Below are positions 10,880 through 23,620 of a stretch of DNA of 64,000 nt, piece by piece. A model generated the notes under the pieces. The model searched no databases. It was not told where the DNA came from and was given only the letters and a program-made list of their open reading frames with translations. The stretch lies in contig NC_092804.1 in NCBI RefSeq assembly GCF_040954645.1, positions 146,639,108 through 146,703,107 on the forward strand. Reading direction: 5' to 3'. Each line of letters begins with the position of its first letter. Position 1 is the stretch's first letter. Origin of the DNA: Diabrotica undecimpunctata (taxonomy: Eukaryota; Arthropoda; Insecta; Coleoptera; Chrysomelidae). Made by a program: the position numbers and the translations under genes.

Positions 10880-12339
10880 TTTAATTTCACAGGAGTAAAA
10901 TTAAATGTTTATGACATTTGTACAAAACAAGTTTATTATTAATATCGCTTTTTATGATAGAACTAACAATTTTGCTTGTTATAATTAAAGGACTTTACAA
11001 ACACAATCTGTTAATCTTAACTAAAATGATTCACAATCTGCAAAATACTTTCTGCCGCTTGGAAATTTTAATCCTTTCTAAGAAAGTTGAGGGCTTATAA
11101 ATTGACCCTTCCCTTTTTAAAAATTGTAAATATTTTGTACCTGTAGAGATTACATACTTATATCATTTGTTGATTAAAATGACTACAAAATTTACGATAA
11201 GAATTGAAATAAATTGGTATGTTTAAAAATTTTAGGTAAAACACAAACATTTTCAGAACAATGCTGAATATTTTATTTTAGAAAATCTCCATCACTGTTG
11301 GATGATGTTATATTGGATTTTATTTTACGTGTAATAAAATTTGTACTATCAATCATTTGCAAATATACTATAAATATGAATCTTCAATGAATGTAGAATA
11401 AGAGCCTAATCAATTCATTAATAAATGGATTGGCATAATAATAATTATCTGAGATCCTACATTATTAACTAACCATGGATACAATTAAAACAAAGAATAT
11501 TGCAGATCGTGGTGGAACAATATATCAGATGCAATGGCAAAATAGCAGAACGAAACCAATAGACCAAAAACATATAAAAGACGTATATAAGAAAAACGTA
11601 TATTGTAGAAGAAATGATAAAAATTAGATATCTGTAAGAATATAAGAATCAGTTGATCAACGGAAAAACGACAAAATTTGTCAAAAAGGACAAGATGAAA
11701 ACAGATAAGAAGAAACTCTTGTTTATATTATGTAAATGTCTTATTTATGTAAACTGCCTTTTAAAATATTACGAAGAAAACTGTCTGTTAAAAACTAGCA
11801 TGTAAAAATATATAAAACTAGCTATATGAATAAAGTTAAAATAAATTGGATTTTTTCAAAAATAATGTGTAAAATGGCAGTCCCTTTAAATTGAATTGTT
11901 TAAATCATTACCGAGTACCGCTCTTTAACAGGAAAGAAAGTGGGCCTTCCATCTATAAATTTTCTTTATTATTCAATCTATAATTTACAGGTATACCTGC
12001 ATGGTCTACCAATTGAGATTCTTTGGAGGAGTGGCTTGAATATATTATATCCTTTCTCTTTTGATATAAACCTTTGTTGGGTGTATAACGTACCGTTTGG
12101 TTGGTGCCACCGGCCATTTATCAAAGCGTTTCACCTGTATTGTTCAGTAGAGATGGAATTTTCTGTCGGATTCATATATAATCAAGCAGTTGGAGTTCAA
12201 ATAGCGTGACGAAGTATTGGTATCTTATTGGTTTGGTCAAATTAAAATAAAATAAAGGTTTGAGTATCTTTTGATATTCATTTTATGTACCTCATGTATG
12301 TATAGTTTTACGTTCTGTTTTTTATCTATCAGAATTATA
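10880..12339. other. intronic AT-rich sequence, nothing recognised
   Basis: Short frames at 10918-11100 and 11940-12209 lack recognisable patterns. No repeat ends were identified. Confidence 0.4.
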
Positions 12340-12480
12340 AAATTAGTCCTTGGCCAAGCGGATTAGTTCATCTACGTATAAGCAGTACAGTAAGAGATGG
12401 GGCTGAGGTCTCGGTGCTACTCATTCTATTTATCCCTACCAGAAAGGTGTGCCACTGCTGAAAAAAACCGGAAAATATAA
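12340..12480 (+). repeat. possible tRNA-derived SINE fragment
   Basis: TTGGCCAAGCGGATTAG at about 12352 resembles the start and A-box of a Leu/Ser-type tRNA. About 60 bases on, the expected B-box is only the degraded GAGGTCTCGGTGCTACTC. It is followed by a non-tRNA body (ACCAGAAAGGTGTGCCACTG) and an A-rich tail. No cloverleaf folds, so this is not a tRNA gene. Confidence 0.35.
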
Positions 12481-12894
12481 TATAATTGTAAAAAAACGCA
12501 ATACTAAAAATGCTGTACTAAACGTGTTATTGGTCATGTAATGTGCGATGAGTAGATGAAATTTTATTGTTTTGAAACTTTATTGATTACTATTTCTTTA
12601 CTCTTTAGTTATTGGATGAATACAGTAAATCTAAAAGTTATTTGGTTGGACTTTGCCAACTTACCAATTTATTTCACAATCTTTGATTATGGAAAATTGT
12701 TACATTAAAAAATATATTGGTATATATAGATATATAAAGTATATCATGTGTACCCATATAACAAGTTCTGGATAGTGTAAAGATTGTAGATTTCAAATGA
12801 CATTTCTGGCTACATGTGCATATTTTGGTACACGTAAACTCATCACTAATTAGCATAAATGAACTCGTAGATCGATCGAAAATATCTACCAAAA

Positions 12895-13715
12895 CAACAT
12901 AATAAAAGTAAAAGTAGAAGAAGAACTAAATGACCCTATTGAACCAATGGGCAATTGGATAAGACTCAGGATAGGGGAAATTCTCAGAGTCCTCCTATTG
13001 TTCAACCTGATTATGGATGAAATAATAAAAAAAGTAAGAACTAAAAAAGGACACCAAATGGGAGAAAAACAACTTAAAATAATCTGTTATGCAGACGTGC
13101 AGACGACTCCATACTACTCTCTCAAAGTGAAGATAATTTACAACGTATGCTGTACCAATTTAATATAACCGCCATAAAATTTAACATGTTAGTTTCCCCA
13201 AAAAAGACAAAATACATGGTTCTAATAGCAAATCGACTAAGATGTAAATTGGAGCTGGAAGGTCAGATAATAGAACAAGTGATGGAATTTAAATATCTAG
13301 GCATTACATTATCTAGCTACGGAAAGCTCGAGACTGAAATGGAAGATTAAGTGAATAGAGCAAACAGAACCGCAGGTTGCCTGAAGAAAACAATATGGAG
13401 AAATAAAAATATCGGAAGAGAAATGAAAGGCAGAGCTAGAAGTACAGATATACGAAGTAGATGCAAGGTGGAAAACATCAAGAACGGGGTAAGAAATAGA
13501 AGAGTAGAATATAACGATCATATAAGCCGAATGACAACAAATAGAGTAGTAAAGACAGCAAGAGACGGTTCCCCAATAGTAGGACGAACAGTAGAAAGAC
13601 CACGAAAACGATGGAACGACAACTTACTGGTCAGACAGACTGGCACATTGAAAAACAGACAGAGTCATGCCTACATAAAAAGAAGAACTCATAGATAGTA
13701 CCAACTTATACCGCA
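12895..13715 (+). mobile_element. RTE-type LINE remnant
   Basis: Plus-strand pieces read LLFNLIMDEIIKKVRTKKG (12998-13050) and a degenerate ICYADV at the catalytic box near 13080. They continue with EQVMEFKYLGITLSSYGKLE (13270-13330), NRANRTAGCLKKTIWRNKNI, RSTDIRSRCKVEN, HISRMTTNRVVKTARDGSP and ERPRKRWNDNLL, ending near 13700. Stops at the box and at 13348 and a deletion between the GRAR and STDIR parts show decay. A partial copy lies inverted at 15085-15660. Confidence 0.78.
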
Positions 13716-15084
13716 ATAAAAGCAGGATTTTAAAATAGATCTGAAGTGATTTGCAAACTGATCACTGGCCTACCTGCATCCGTGGCAGATAAAAACCATA
13801 ATCTGAAGGAATAATCCAAATCGGGATGTATGAAATTGTAAGCGTTGTGTCTTCAACATGGACTGTGAACTGATCATTGATTACATTCTGAGCCAACGTG
13901 TTGGGGACTATTTCTTTGCCGCTTGTGTTGAAGCACAAAAAGCCTTTCGTTTGACTTAACCTTCACCCCCATGATCCATTTAATTTTTTTATTGTATCTT
14001 CATTATATCTTTCATTTTCATTGACGTCACAGATCTCATGCATGCATTAATTGATAGTAATGTAAGTCCAAATACCATTTCCCAATTTTAAATAAAAATA
14101 TTCATTATTTCCTGAATTAGAGACTGTTAAAAACATCTTGGAACGCCCTGTATATAAATTACAAAATTTAAAAGAACGAAAACTAACAATTTGGTTGTGT
14201 TAAGAGAAATGATCTGTTTTTGACAGTTTATTATGACAAAAACTGACCCGAAAAATAAACAAAAATAAAATATATAATAAAAAATAGTATTTTATCCTAT
14301 GATAGTTAATGTATCCAAACAGTGTGTGTATATACTTTTTCCAAGCCTCTTAAACATATATTTTTTTTCTAACTTCGATTTCTATTTTACTCTTAGAGAT
14401 CATTCGATCATAAAAACATAACTGTACTATCACATGATCTCATAAAAATATTTAGTTACGCAAGATCACGACGAGCAGGTTGTAAATTTTTCCCTGCCAA
14501 CTTGAAAACACATTTCTCGGTTCAACAAGTCTCAGATGTAGCCACTTAGGGCATTTAACAAGTTGAAAGGAATGTTTTATAATTTGTAAGTGAAAGGGAC
14601 AAAAAACCACACACGCCTAGCCTGTAAAAGATACCGAATAAATCCCTGGAGCTTACGCCCCTTATCTGTTTTCTATCAGTTCGCACACATTCACATCGCC
14701 GCATAAATCGTGATAAAATATGTTCCCGGAAGATATAAGTAGGGATTTTGTTAAAAAACGTTCAAATTTTCAGTTAGGCATATTTTCGAAATACATTATG
14801 TTATGTTTGAATACACAACAATAATAAATTTTGAAGTATTCTTAAATAAACGACTTATGTGAAGGAAGAAACCGGGCTCAGTATTTAGCTGTTAATTCTT
14901 ATTAATGCAAGAAATGATAGTGAAATTCCAAGGTAATATTCTTTAATGCTTAATGACGTAATGATGGTGTGCAACCATTAAAGGAACTATTAAAGGGTAC
15001 TCAGAACAAAGCCTGCAACAGAAAAATCAGGCTTTCCAAAAACAGTTTAATTTGTAGAGCATCTAGAATGTTCATCTAGAAATG
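13716..15084. other. intronic sequence, one possible mariner-like end
   Basis: CATCTTGGAACGCCCTGTAT at about 14131-14150 matches, in reverse complement, the ACAGGGYGTTCC end typical of mariner-like inverted repeats. No partner end or transposase was found nearby. The rest is AT-rich and unassigned. Confidence 0.4.
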
Positions 15085-15660
15085 AGTTATTGTTCTTCTT
15101 GTTATGTAGACATTGGTCTGTTTTTCATTGTGCCTTCAGAAAGTTCTCTTGCCATCGTTTTCGTGATCTTTTAACTAATTGTCTTCTCTAATATTTGTTG
15201 CCACTCGGCTCATATGATCGTTCAATTTAACTCTACATCGTATATCTGTACTTCTAGCTCTGTTTCATATTGTCTTACCATCAATTTTTTAAGGTTTTTG
15301 TTTTTTTTGCCATGCAACCATGCATTTTGTTTTTTTTTTTGGTGAAATTATCATGTGAAATTTTCTGGCGGTTATATTAAATTGATGAAATATTACGTCC
15401 TAAATCATCTTCACTATGAGAGGGTTAGTATTGAGTGGCTTGCATAGCAAATTATTTTAAGGTGTTTTTATACCATTTGGTATCCTTTTTTTGTTCTTAC
15501 GTTTTTTATTATTTCATCCATGATCAGGTTGAATAACAGAGAGCTCAGATAATCTCCCTGTCTGTTCCCATTGCCAGCCTTAATTGAGTCGATTAGTTCT
15601 TCTACTTTTACTGTGTTGTTCTGGTAGATATTTTCGATCGTGTTCGTATGGTCACTTGGG
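15085..15660 (-). mobile_element. RTE-type LINE remnant, inverted copy of 12895-13715 family
   Basis: In reverse complement, 15480-15560 reads through TATTCAACCTGATCATGGAT and then ATGAAATAATAAAAAACGTA, closely matching 13000-13040. The segment at 15085-15280 matches the RSTDIR to C-terminal part. Many indels are present. The copy faces the one at 12895-13715, with about 1.4 kb between them. Confidence 0.7.
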
Positions 15661-15894
15661 ATGGTGAAATGATTGTAAAAAATAATAGTTTAATATATCT
15701 AGGACTGGTATTATTAATCTCTTAATAAGAAGCAAGTTCTTGATGAATATGTGAAGATTGTGTGAGATATGTATGATGGAGTACTAACTATTATTAGGAC
15801 AGGTATACGAGAAACTGATAAATTTCATTTGATAGTAAGATTGAAAGTAATCTTAAAGTATTGTTTATTTTCTCTGTGTGTCGCTTAACAATCT

Positions 15895-16340
15895 TGCTTA
15901 CTTACTTACTCCGTGGCGTTACAACCCTTTGTGGGTTTTCGCCGACTCGACAACATGCCTCCACTGTTTTCTTTCAGTCGTGAGCAACCTCTATCCAATT
16001 CTCCACGCCCATAGTGCTTAGGTCTCCTGCTATATTATCTCGCCACCGGAGACGACAGTTGGGACTTCCTCCCACACCACTCTTACTGTTCGTTCGTCAG
16101 AATGTCTTCTGAAGTGTCCTGCCCACTGGAGTCTTCTGGACTTTATTTCTTTTATGATTTTGGCGTCTGGGTAAAGTTCTTCGAGCTCTTTGTTAGTTCT
16201 TATCCTATATTGTCCTGATGCTTCATCCAGCACAGGGCCAAAGATCTTCCTTAGGATTTTTCTTTACCAAACACATAGTCTCTCTTCGTTTGCCTTTGTT
16301 ATCATCCACGTTTCGCTTCCGTAAAGATAGTTCAAACACT
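15895..16340 (-). mobile_element. LINE 3' fragment ending in a short AAGT repeat
   Basis: The minus strand gives LYGSETWMITKANEERLCVW near 16290, a frame change, then LDEASGQYRIRTNKELEELY and KEIKSRRLQWAGHFRRHSDE (16030-16233). The order is that of LINE C-terminal tails. The 3' end at about 15897-15912 is (AAGT)n on the minus strand. The reverse transcriptase is not present. Confidence 0.75.
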
Positions 16341-17284
16341 CCTGACCATGGAGCTGCGCGAAGGCGGAGTCAAATTCACGTAAAGGCAGAGAGGTTCTAT
16401 TGTAAGTGGAATTATACAGTGCATAATACAATGCGTTTCGAATGGAGGTGGGGACTAAACCAATTGCTAATTGCTTAATATTTTCACACAAAGAGACGTT
16501 CACATCAAAAAACTTATACAAGAATTTCAAACTTTGACCTAAATATATTTTCGAATCATTAATGACAAACATAGTAAGTATTTTCACTACTTTTTAAATT
16601 TTAATATTTTTTTTGTTAAACATCTTTGTTATCAACACTACATACTATATTAAAGAATTCACAAGTGTTGTGAAAAGTTGTGTTTCTTTATAACCTCTTA
16701 AACGATTGTAACTCTAAATAAATTATACACTTTCACTTATTTTTAACACTAATATCATCTTTTTTTTATAATACCAGAATAATCAACAAATATTTTCTTT
16801 TTGTTATTAACACCATACAGCAATTAATGTACGACGGTTCTTACTTTCCTTTAACGTATCGGGATATATGTTATAAGAAAAGTTATCGCTACGGTAAATA
16901 GACAAAATGTGTTATACAAAGTAAGCCATAATGCATAGATTGCTAAATAGTGTTTTTATTTGATAAGGTTTTTTCAGAAACTCTTACCATTTTAGCTGTT
17001 TATCTTTTTAATGGTACACATAAGAAAGTCGAAATGTTTACGTCCAATTAAAATAATGGAGTTTTAAATACTTTTCGATAACTTACTAGTATTTAAAATA
17101 TTAACTAGTTTTAATAGTTAATAGTATGAAATCTTAGCCAAATTTTTGGAGAAATATTATTTTTCTACAATAACTTAATACGTTACATGCTAATCACGCC
17201 TATGAGCCACAAAATATCGCTTCAGTCAAATGCTGATGATGCATATGTGAAATATTAAGATAGGTACCTATGTGTTGTGATGTC
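16341..17284. other. intronic AT-rich sequence, nothing recognised
   Basis: A frame continues antisense to 16587 but loses all LINE similarity. No other feature is supported. Confidence 0.4.
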
Positions 17285-17800
17285 TAACGTAAATACCCTT
17301 GTGTCTTCTTCGTTTGGTGCCTATCCGCTGTGGATGTTGGCAATCACGTTGGTCCATACAACGTCTCCAGTCCTTTCTGTTCTGCCATTCTCCATCTCTA
17401 AGGTCTCGTCTTTCCATGGCCTCGTCCACTTCATCCCTCCATGATCTTCGGGGTCTACCTCTTTTCCTCCTTCCTATTGGGCTCCAATCCGAAATTTTTG
17501 CTATCCACCTTGTATGATCTGTTCTTCTCACATGTCCATACCAAATTAAACGTTTTTCTTCGATGTAGCTGAGTATGTCTTGTTCTACTGTCATTCTTCG
17601 TTTTATCTCTTCATTTCTGATGCAATCCACTTTTGTCACTCTCCAGCTTCTTCTCTTGAACTCCATTTTAGTTGCTGTGATTTTGGACCTGTTTCGTTTA
17701 TTTATTACCCAATTCTCTGCTCCATAGGTCATTATACTACGTACCAAGGTGTTATAAATTCTCTACTTTGTATTTCTGGTAATCTGTCTATCCCACAATA
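17285..17800 (-). mobile_element. LINE C-terminal fragment with open frame
   Basis: The minus-strand frame 17268-17747 is intact and reads VRSIMTYGAENWVINKRN, RNEEIKRRMTVEQDILSYIE, EKRLIWYGHVRRTDHTRW and RGRPRRSWRDEVDEAMERR. The copy at 19955-21160 is close to it. Similarity extends upstream to about 17800 (GTGGGATAGACAGATTACCA), where this copy is truncated. It lacks the catalytic domain. Confidence 0.8.
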
Positions 17801-17984
17801 CAGTGAATATGATAATATTGTAGTTCTGTCAAACACATATGAAAACACAGGTATCTTTATTATAAAGTACAGATATGATTTCAATACGCGACTTGAAAAA
17901 TAAATTCGAAATTATATCATAACTTTATTTGTACACATGTATGTTTTGAAATCTTTATTTCTAATATCAGCCTTTTATAATATC

Positions 17985-18330
17985 AAAAAAGGCGGTAAAA
18001 AATGTTAAAGTATGCGGTACAGTAGTACTACTAAGTAGACTAGCGCAAAGCTATATTTTTAAAATTGAATAAAGTAATTTTATTATTTATATTTTAAACA
18101 AATTATATTATATTTAAATAATTCGATGAATTATTATGTTTGTTCCTAACGCCACCTGTTGACGTATTAACAAAGCATTCGTTGTTTACTTCTGACGTTC
18201 TGACAGAAATGTCAAATTCAAAAGAAATATTAAATTATAATAACATATATAAATAAATATGATTTGGCAGTAAATTTAATTATTATATAAACTAAATAAT
18301 ATGTTTAAAAATAATAATTGTATTTATACT
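17985..18330 (+). repeat. interspersed non-coding repeat, copy 1
   Basis: From AAAAAAGGCGGTA near 17983 to TATATAAACTAAATAATATG near 18290-18310 the sequence matches, in reverse complement, 25205-25552. Shared blocks include GCGGTACAGTAG, GACTAGCGC, AATTGAATAAAGTAAT and TAAATTTAATTATTATATAA. No frame or tRNA-like head was seen. It is probably a non-autonomous element of unknown class. Confidence 0.75.
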
Positions 18331-19954
18331 AATAAATACAATTTATTAGTACGAAAAGTAATAACCTCATTATTGATTCATTACCTAATTAATATATTTA
18401 ATGTTAACAATAAATTTTTATTATATTTATCTTTACTCTATCAAATTACAGAGGACTCATTACTCTTCTAGCTGCAAACATGACAGTCTTTCCTAAACAC
18501 ATTTTTGCAGATCAACGACTCAAAGATGAAATAAATCATCACGTCTACGAAATACCTCTGAGCGATATTTCTGCTTTGCATGTATCTTCTCGAGTGGTAA
18601 AACTCCGAAAGATTTATGGGGGTGCCTAAAGGCCGAGAACATCCCTTTCACATTGTAAAAAATTGACGAGGCGCCACCGTAAGGCGAGTTGGTGTCACGT
18701 TTCCAAATAAATATAAATTTTACAACGAGTCTGGGGATCGGAGAGTGTATTTCGTCTTATCGATTGACCACACAAGAACTGGGATATTAAAGTGAATGTT
18801 GACAGGTAGTAGAAATATTTTTCAGTCTGATGTATTTACTAAAACAAGGAATCGGATTACAGATCTTGTACAAGTGCAAATGTAAATTGAAAATATGTAC
18901 GTTAATAAATTGGATATAAAGAATCACCAATTTATTAATAATTTGTATGAAGTTACATAATTTCTTAACGTTTTTTGTCAAATTCTTGTTTTCACAAAAT
19001 AAATACACCGGCAATGTCTGAATACCAAAGTAGTGAGTCGACTTCCCTTCAGGTTTAGACCCTGCGACAAATTCATTAAAAAATAAACATTTCATTGTAT
19101 TTGACACTCTTATGTTGACTAAAGTATGTAGACAGGTTATTGAATCCCAATCAGAGGCGTAGCAGAAGTAAATGATTCTAAACTGAACTGCGAGGCATAA
19201 GTTAGGGATATAACTAAATATTAAATACACAATAATTATACAACTGTATAAATAAACTATAACTAAATTATAAGTGTCACTTATCTACATCAACAATTAA
19301 CACTATTTTTTTGATTTTTTTTATTCAAAGAAATAAATAATTAAATAAGTTGTTTATAGTTTATTATCCCATGAAATGAAGCCGAAAAATCAGTTGAAAA
19401 ATCGAAAAATTACTGGGCGCTATTTTTTAACTGAAATATCTGGGGGATGTCGATAGAAAGGGCGTATTATCTCGTGGTTATCGAAACTTTTGCTGCGTCA
19501 TGACATGACATTTCAGAAAAAAAGGGGACGTTTTTCATTCATTTCAATATTGTGAAAAAACTACGCATTCTAGATAAAAACGTTCAGCAGACGAATTTTT
19601 TGAAAATACTTTCTCTTTAAACTGAGATTTTCTAAATTAAAAAATATTTATAAACAAAAAGTTATTACAATTTAAACCCGAAAGTAAGCATGTCTTTCAA
19701 TTGTTTATAATTAATAAAATAAACAATAAAAATATTTAAAACACATTTCATAATATGAGTTTTTATGTAGTTATAGTAGAGTTAATATTTGTTTATCCCT
19801 TTAAGAGAACAAAGGTCATTTTCAAATGGCTGTAAAGGTACTTTGTCAATACTTGGAATGTTTTTTTTTGGGTTGATTATCTTTATAAGGTCTCAAATTT
19901 TCAAGTTTTTTTAAAACTATAATAATTGTTTATTTATTATTTATTTGTATCTCA
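18331..19954. other. intronic AT-rich sequence with one unexplained short frame
   Basis: A frame of about 50 codons starting with the ATG at 18480 (MTVFPKHIFADQRLKDEI) ends near 18630 and is not recognised. A longer minus-strand frame at 18787-19230 looks like chance in AT-rich sequence. Confidence 0.4.
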
Positions 19955-21160
19955 AATAAAATCGGAGAAGATCAGGCGGGGTTCACGGCAGGAAGATCTT
20001 GCATAGACCACATTTATACACTCCAACAATTAATTGAAAAAAAAAAATGGCAAAAAATAGACCAGAACACATGGCATTCGTAGATTTAAAAAAGGCATAT
20101 GACACGGTCCCCAGAAAACAACTATGGAACACGATGAAGGAAATCGGTATAACTCAGAGGTTAATAGAAGCCGTAAAAAACCTTTACAACAACAACAAGG
20201 TAAGAGTTAAAACCGGCAATAAATACTCCAACGAATTTAAGACCACAAAAGGCTTATTGCAGGGATGCTCTACATCTCCGACACTGTTCAAGATATTCCT
20301 CGAACAAATATTAAAACCATGGAAAAGGAAATGTGAAGGGATGGGAATACCAATCCGTGACAACTTCTTGTACACATTAAGCTTTGCAGATGACCAAGTG
20401 GTAACGGCTCAAGATGAAGAAGATCTGTGCTATATGCTCCGAAAATTAGAAAAGGAATACACAAAAAATGGACTGGAAATAAATCTAGAAAAGACTGAAT
20501 ATTTAACAACAGAGCAAAAACCAGTGAGAAACTTGGAAATGGACGATAATGGGGAAATTAACGGCACTGGCAAATTCAAATATTTAGGATTCATACTCTC
20601 AAAAAATGGAACCACCGAGCAAGAGATAACCAGCAGATTAGCACAGACAAGAACATGTATTAAACAAATGAACGGGGTACTGTGGGATAGACAGATTACC
20701 AGAAATACAAAAACGAGAATTTATAACACCTTGGTACGCAGTATAATGACCTACGGAGCAGAGAATTGGGTAAAAAATAAACGAAACAGGTCCAAAATCA
20801 CAGCAACTGAAATGGAGTTCATGAGAAGAAGCTGCAGAGTGACAAAAATGGATCGCATCAGAAATGAGGAGATAAAACGAAGAATGGCAATAGAACAAGA
20901 CATACTCAGCTACATCGAAAAAATGTTTAATTTGGTATGGGCATGTGAGAAGAACAGATCATACAAGGTGGATAGCAAAGATTTCGGATTGGAGCCCAAT
21001 AGGGAGGAGGAAAAGAGGTAGACCCCGAAGATCATGGAGGGATGAAGTTGACGAGGCCATGGAAAGACGAGACCTTGGAGATGGAGAATGGCAGAACAGA
21101 AAAGACTGGAGACGTTGGCTGAAAGAAGGAAGGCGGCGACAGCTGTAAAAATTCTTATAT
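19955..21160 (+). mobile_element. LINE reverse-transcriptase fragment, almost complete palm domain
   Basis: The frame begins near 19965 (EDQAGFTAGRSCIDHIYTLQ), slips one base in the A-run at 20036-20047, and runs open at 20047-21021. It shows MAFVDLKKAYDTVPR (palm A), KGLLQGCSTSPTLFKIFLEQ, the catalytic box SFADDQVV near 20380, and GKFKYLGFILSKNG. It then follows the tail seen at 17285-17800. A two-base deletion near 20930 shifts the frame, and the rest continues at 20945-21148 as MRRTDHTRWIAKISDW and RGRPRRSWRDEVDEAMERR. The endonuclease is missing, so it is 5'-truncated and inactive. The frame is otherwise well kept, so it is not very old. Confidence 0.88.
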
Positions 21161-22789
21161 AGATAGATAAAATAATTGTTAATTGTTTGCTTAGAAATAA
21201 TTGAAACAGAATGAAGTGCCAACTCCATTATATTGGCAATATCCTTAACTTATGCCGCGCAGTATATTTCCAATGACTGGCTGTCATTGGAAATTGGATT
21301 TTCCTGTAATTTTCCGTCTAATGTTATTTAAAAATCTAATTTTCATTAGAATCAATTGTGTATTAGCCCCATATAAATACAATATTTTAGTGGTTCATTA
21401 TTTATTTAATTTCTACAATTTTTCTTCGCACTTTTGCATGTGCCTGATTATTCTAGCTTGTGTTGTGTTTCTTGAACTCAGATATTGCTAACTTTTTTAC
21501 TTTTTAACTGCATTATCCTTTTTATTTTCATGGTCCCCGTAAGGTTTGTGTGCAGTTTCTTTCTGTAGCCAGAGACTCCATGCATATGTTTTTATGTTGA
21601 TATATAATACTTTTTTGGATTTATATTTATTTTTCTTTAACTGTTAACTGAATCTTGTATTTTTATTCCCTTAATTTATATTTTTGATTAACATAAATGC
21701 TCTTTTGCGTCGTTTTTTATAAAGTTACCCGTCACTGTAAACTTGTCTGATGGACAGGAAGCAGGTAATGTCCTGAACCCGACCAAACTCAAGGTATTCT
21801 CTTGAAATACCGGAAACGTCGAAGCGAGAGAGTAAATCAAGGAGATTCGATTCAATACCTATCCACTTCAACTCGAATTTCTTTATCAGTATTATCGGAC
21901 GGGAGCGTGCCGAGATGTTAAACATTCTTCTAATCTTAATTGTCGAGAAAGCTTCCGAGACGTAAGATGGATGAATGAAATCCGTCAATGAACTTGAGTT
22001 TATTTTGAGTTAAATTTGCAAATGTCAAGTCATTCATTATTATGAGATGATGATTTATTGAAACACGTTCTGTATTTTATTATTATTTTGAATGAACAGT
22101 AGAATGTTAATAATAAACATATACGTTTATTTTTTATAGATTTTCATTCGCAAGACCTATTAAAAATATTGGCAGAAGATAATCTAAAACCATTACGGGG
22201 TAATTATTTAGGGCCAATATCAAAGAAAAAGAGAATATGGTGGAATTGCAACAAAATTATCTTAGGTTCATATTATATAGAATACAAGAAACTTAATTAA
22301 TGAGAGGAACGTAGAAAAGGATAATTAATAACAACAGATGACTTATACTCCAGTCGTCAGAGACGAAAATACCACTAAACCTTTAAAAATCATAAGAACA
22401 AGCTGAATTTTGCTGAAAATTTCAATTTTGGGATCCCAAAAAAGATGCAAAAAGTGTATTACTCTGACTCCCATGTTTTCCCTTAAGATACCCCCTCGTA
22501 TGATGTGAAAAAAGGAAAAACATCGATTTTGTTCTCTCAGAAACAATGCTTGAAGTGACCGGCGATTTTGAATGCGCGAGGAATCTTTTAAATAAACTTT
22601 GTATCAACTCGACGGTAAAAATTCGATATCTTTTGATCGGAGTATCTTGTTGACAAAAAACAAAATGCGTTTTAAAGGTGAAGAGTGCAGAAAGCTGTTA
22701 AATAAATAAACGCTGTGCGATTTTTGTAATTTTTATGATCTAAAACGTTTAACTATATCGAGAAATACAAAGAAAAAACTGTACAAAAC
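21161..22789. other. intronic sequence, nothing recognised
   Basis: The segment at about 22350-22700 has a balanced composition and pieces such as AAAATTCGATATCTTTTGAT that look repeat-like, but no second copy was found here. No coding pattern. Confidence 0.4.
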
Positions 22790-23080
22790 AATAACACGCC
22801 CAGTCCTAACATATAGTTCAGAGACCTGGACCTGATCTCTCCACGTCTGAGGTGGGTAGAGCATGTAATGCGGATGGAACAAAATTACCCAGCTAGAAAA
22901 ACGCCCCTTAAAATAAGCCCATTGGTCAGAGAAGAAGAGGAAGATTCAGAACAAGGATCCATGATAACATCGATAAAGACATTAGAAATATGTGAATATG
23001 TGCTCAGGCAGATACACAGAGGGAATGTGGGAATTTTCCTGCCCCAAGAAGGTCCAAAATTAAATGAGTTAATTTGAGTT
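22790..23080 (+). mobile_element. RTE-like LINE relic with internal deletion
   Basis: ACGCCCAGTCCTAACATATA (22796) and TTCAGAGACCTGGAC match 9015-9055. The sequence then jumps to CATGTAATGCGGATGGAACA, which matches 9235-9255. The piece between (about 150 bases in the other copy) is gone. The frame at 22868-23077 reads RMEQNYPARKTPLKISPLV and then is not recognisable. Confidence 0.75.
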
Positions 23081-23249
23081 TATCTTTATATCTTTTGGTT
23101 GTGTGTTTAGATCCGCCACTGTACGTGTTGGCGGAGGAAGGCGATGGATAGGGACGACTGGACAGAAATTCGTGTGGAGGCTAGTACCCACGCAGTGTTG
23201 TAAAGCCAGAATGATGATGTTTCTGCCAGTGATGATCTGGTGCAGAAAC

Positions 23250-23620
23250 CATAACACTCACAAAAATAACAGTAAGTAAACTACAAGTTGCGGAGAGAAC
23301 AATGGGAAGAATATTGTTAGGGGATTCCCTACGTGATAGAACGCCTAATGCTACTATACATACGCAAAAGATCAGGAGTACCAGACGTTATTGAAAGAAT
23401 AACAATACTAAAATGAAACTGTAGCAAGAGCAGTTTATGGTCGGTGGATAAAAAGAATTTTTCGAATCGAGACTCAGAATACAAACAACAGAAACGGAGG
23501 TCCACCCCCGACGAGATGGAACGATGACATAAAAACAGTGACTACAAGTTACATTTAGATGGCACCAAATCGAAATGTCGAAAATCATGCAAGAGCTCTA
23601 TATTGATGCTAGGAGTTATT
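23250..23620 (+). mobile_element. RTE LINE C-terminal relic
   Basis: Broken plus-strand frames read KLRRTMGRILLGDSLRDR near 23290 and VIERITILK near 23390. Later pieces correspond to RIFRIETQ, RPPPTRWNDDIK and WHQIEMSK-like parts. This is the HmRTE-type tail with several frameshifts. Confidence 0.6.

Noticed and set aside
12340..12480. tRNA-Leu or tRNA-Ser gene
   Set aside because: The A-box is plausible but the B-box is degraded and no cloverleaf forms. A SINE-like relic is the better reading.
18787..19230. 147-codon minus-strand open frame
   Set aside because: Composition follows AT-rich noise (Ile, Asn, Leu, Phe, Tyr) and no motif or splice signal supports it.
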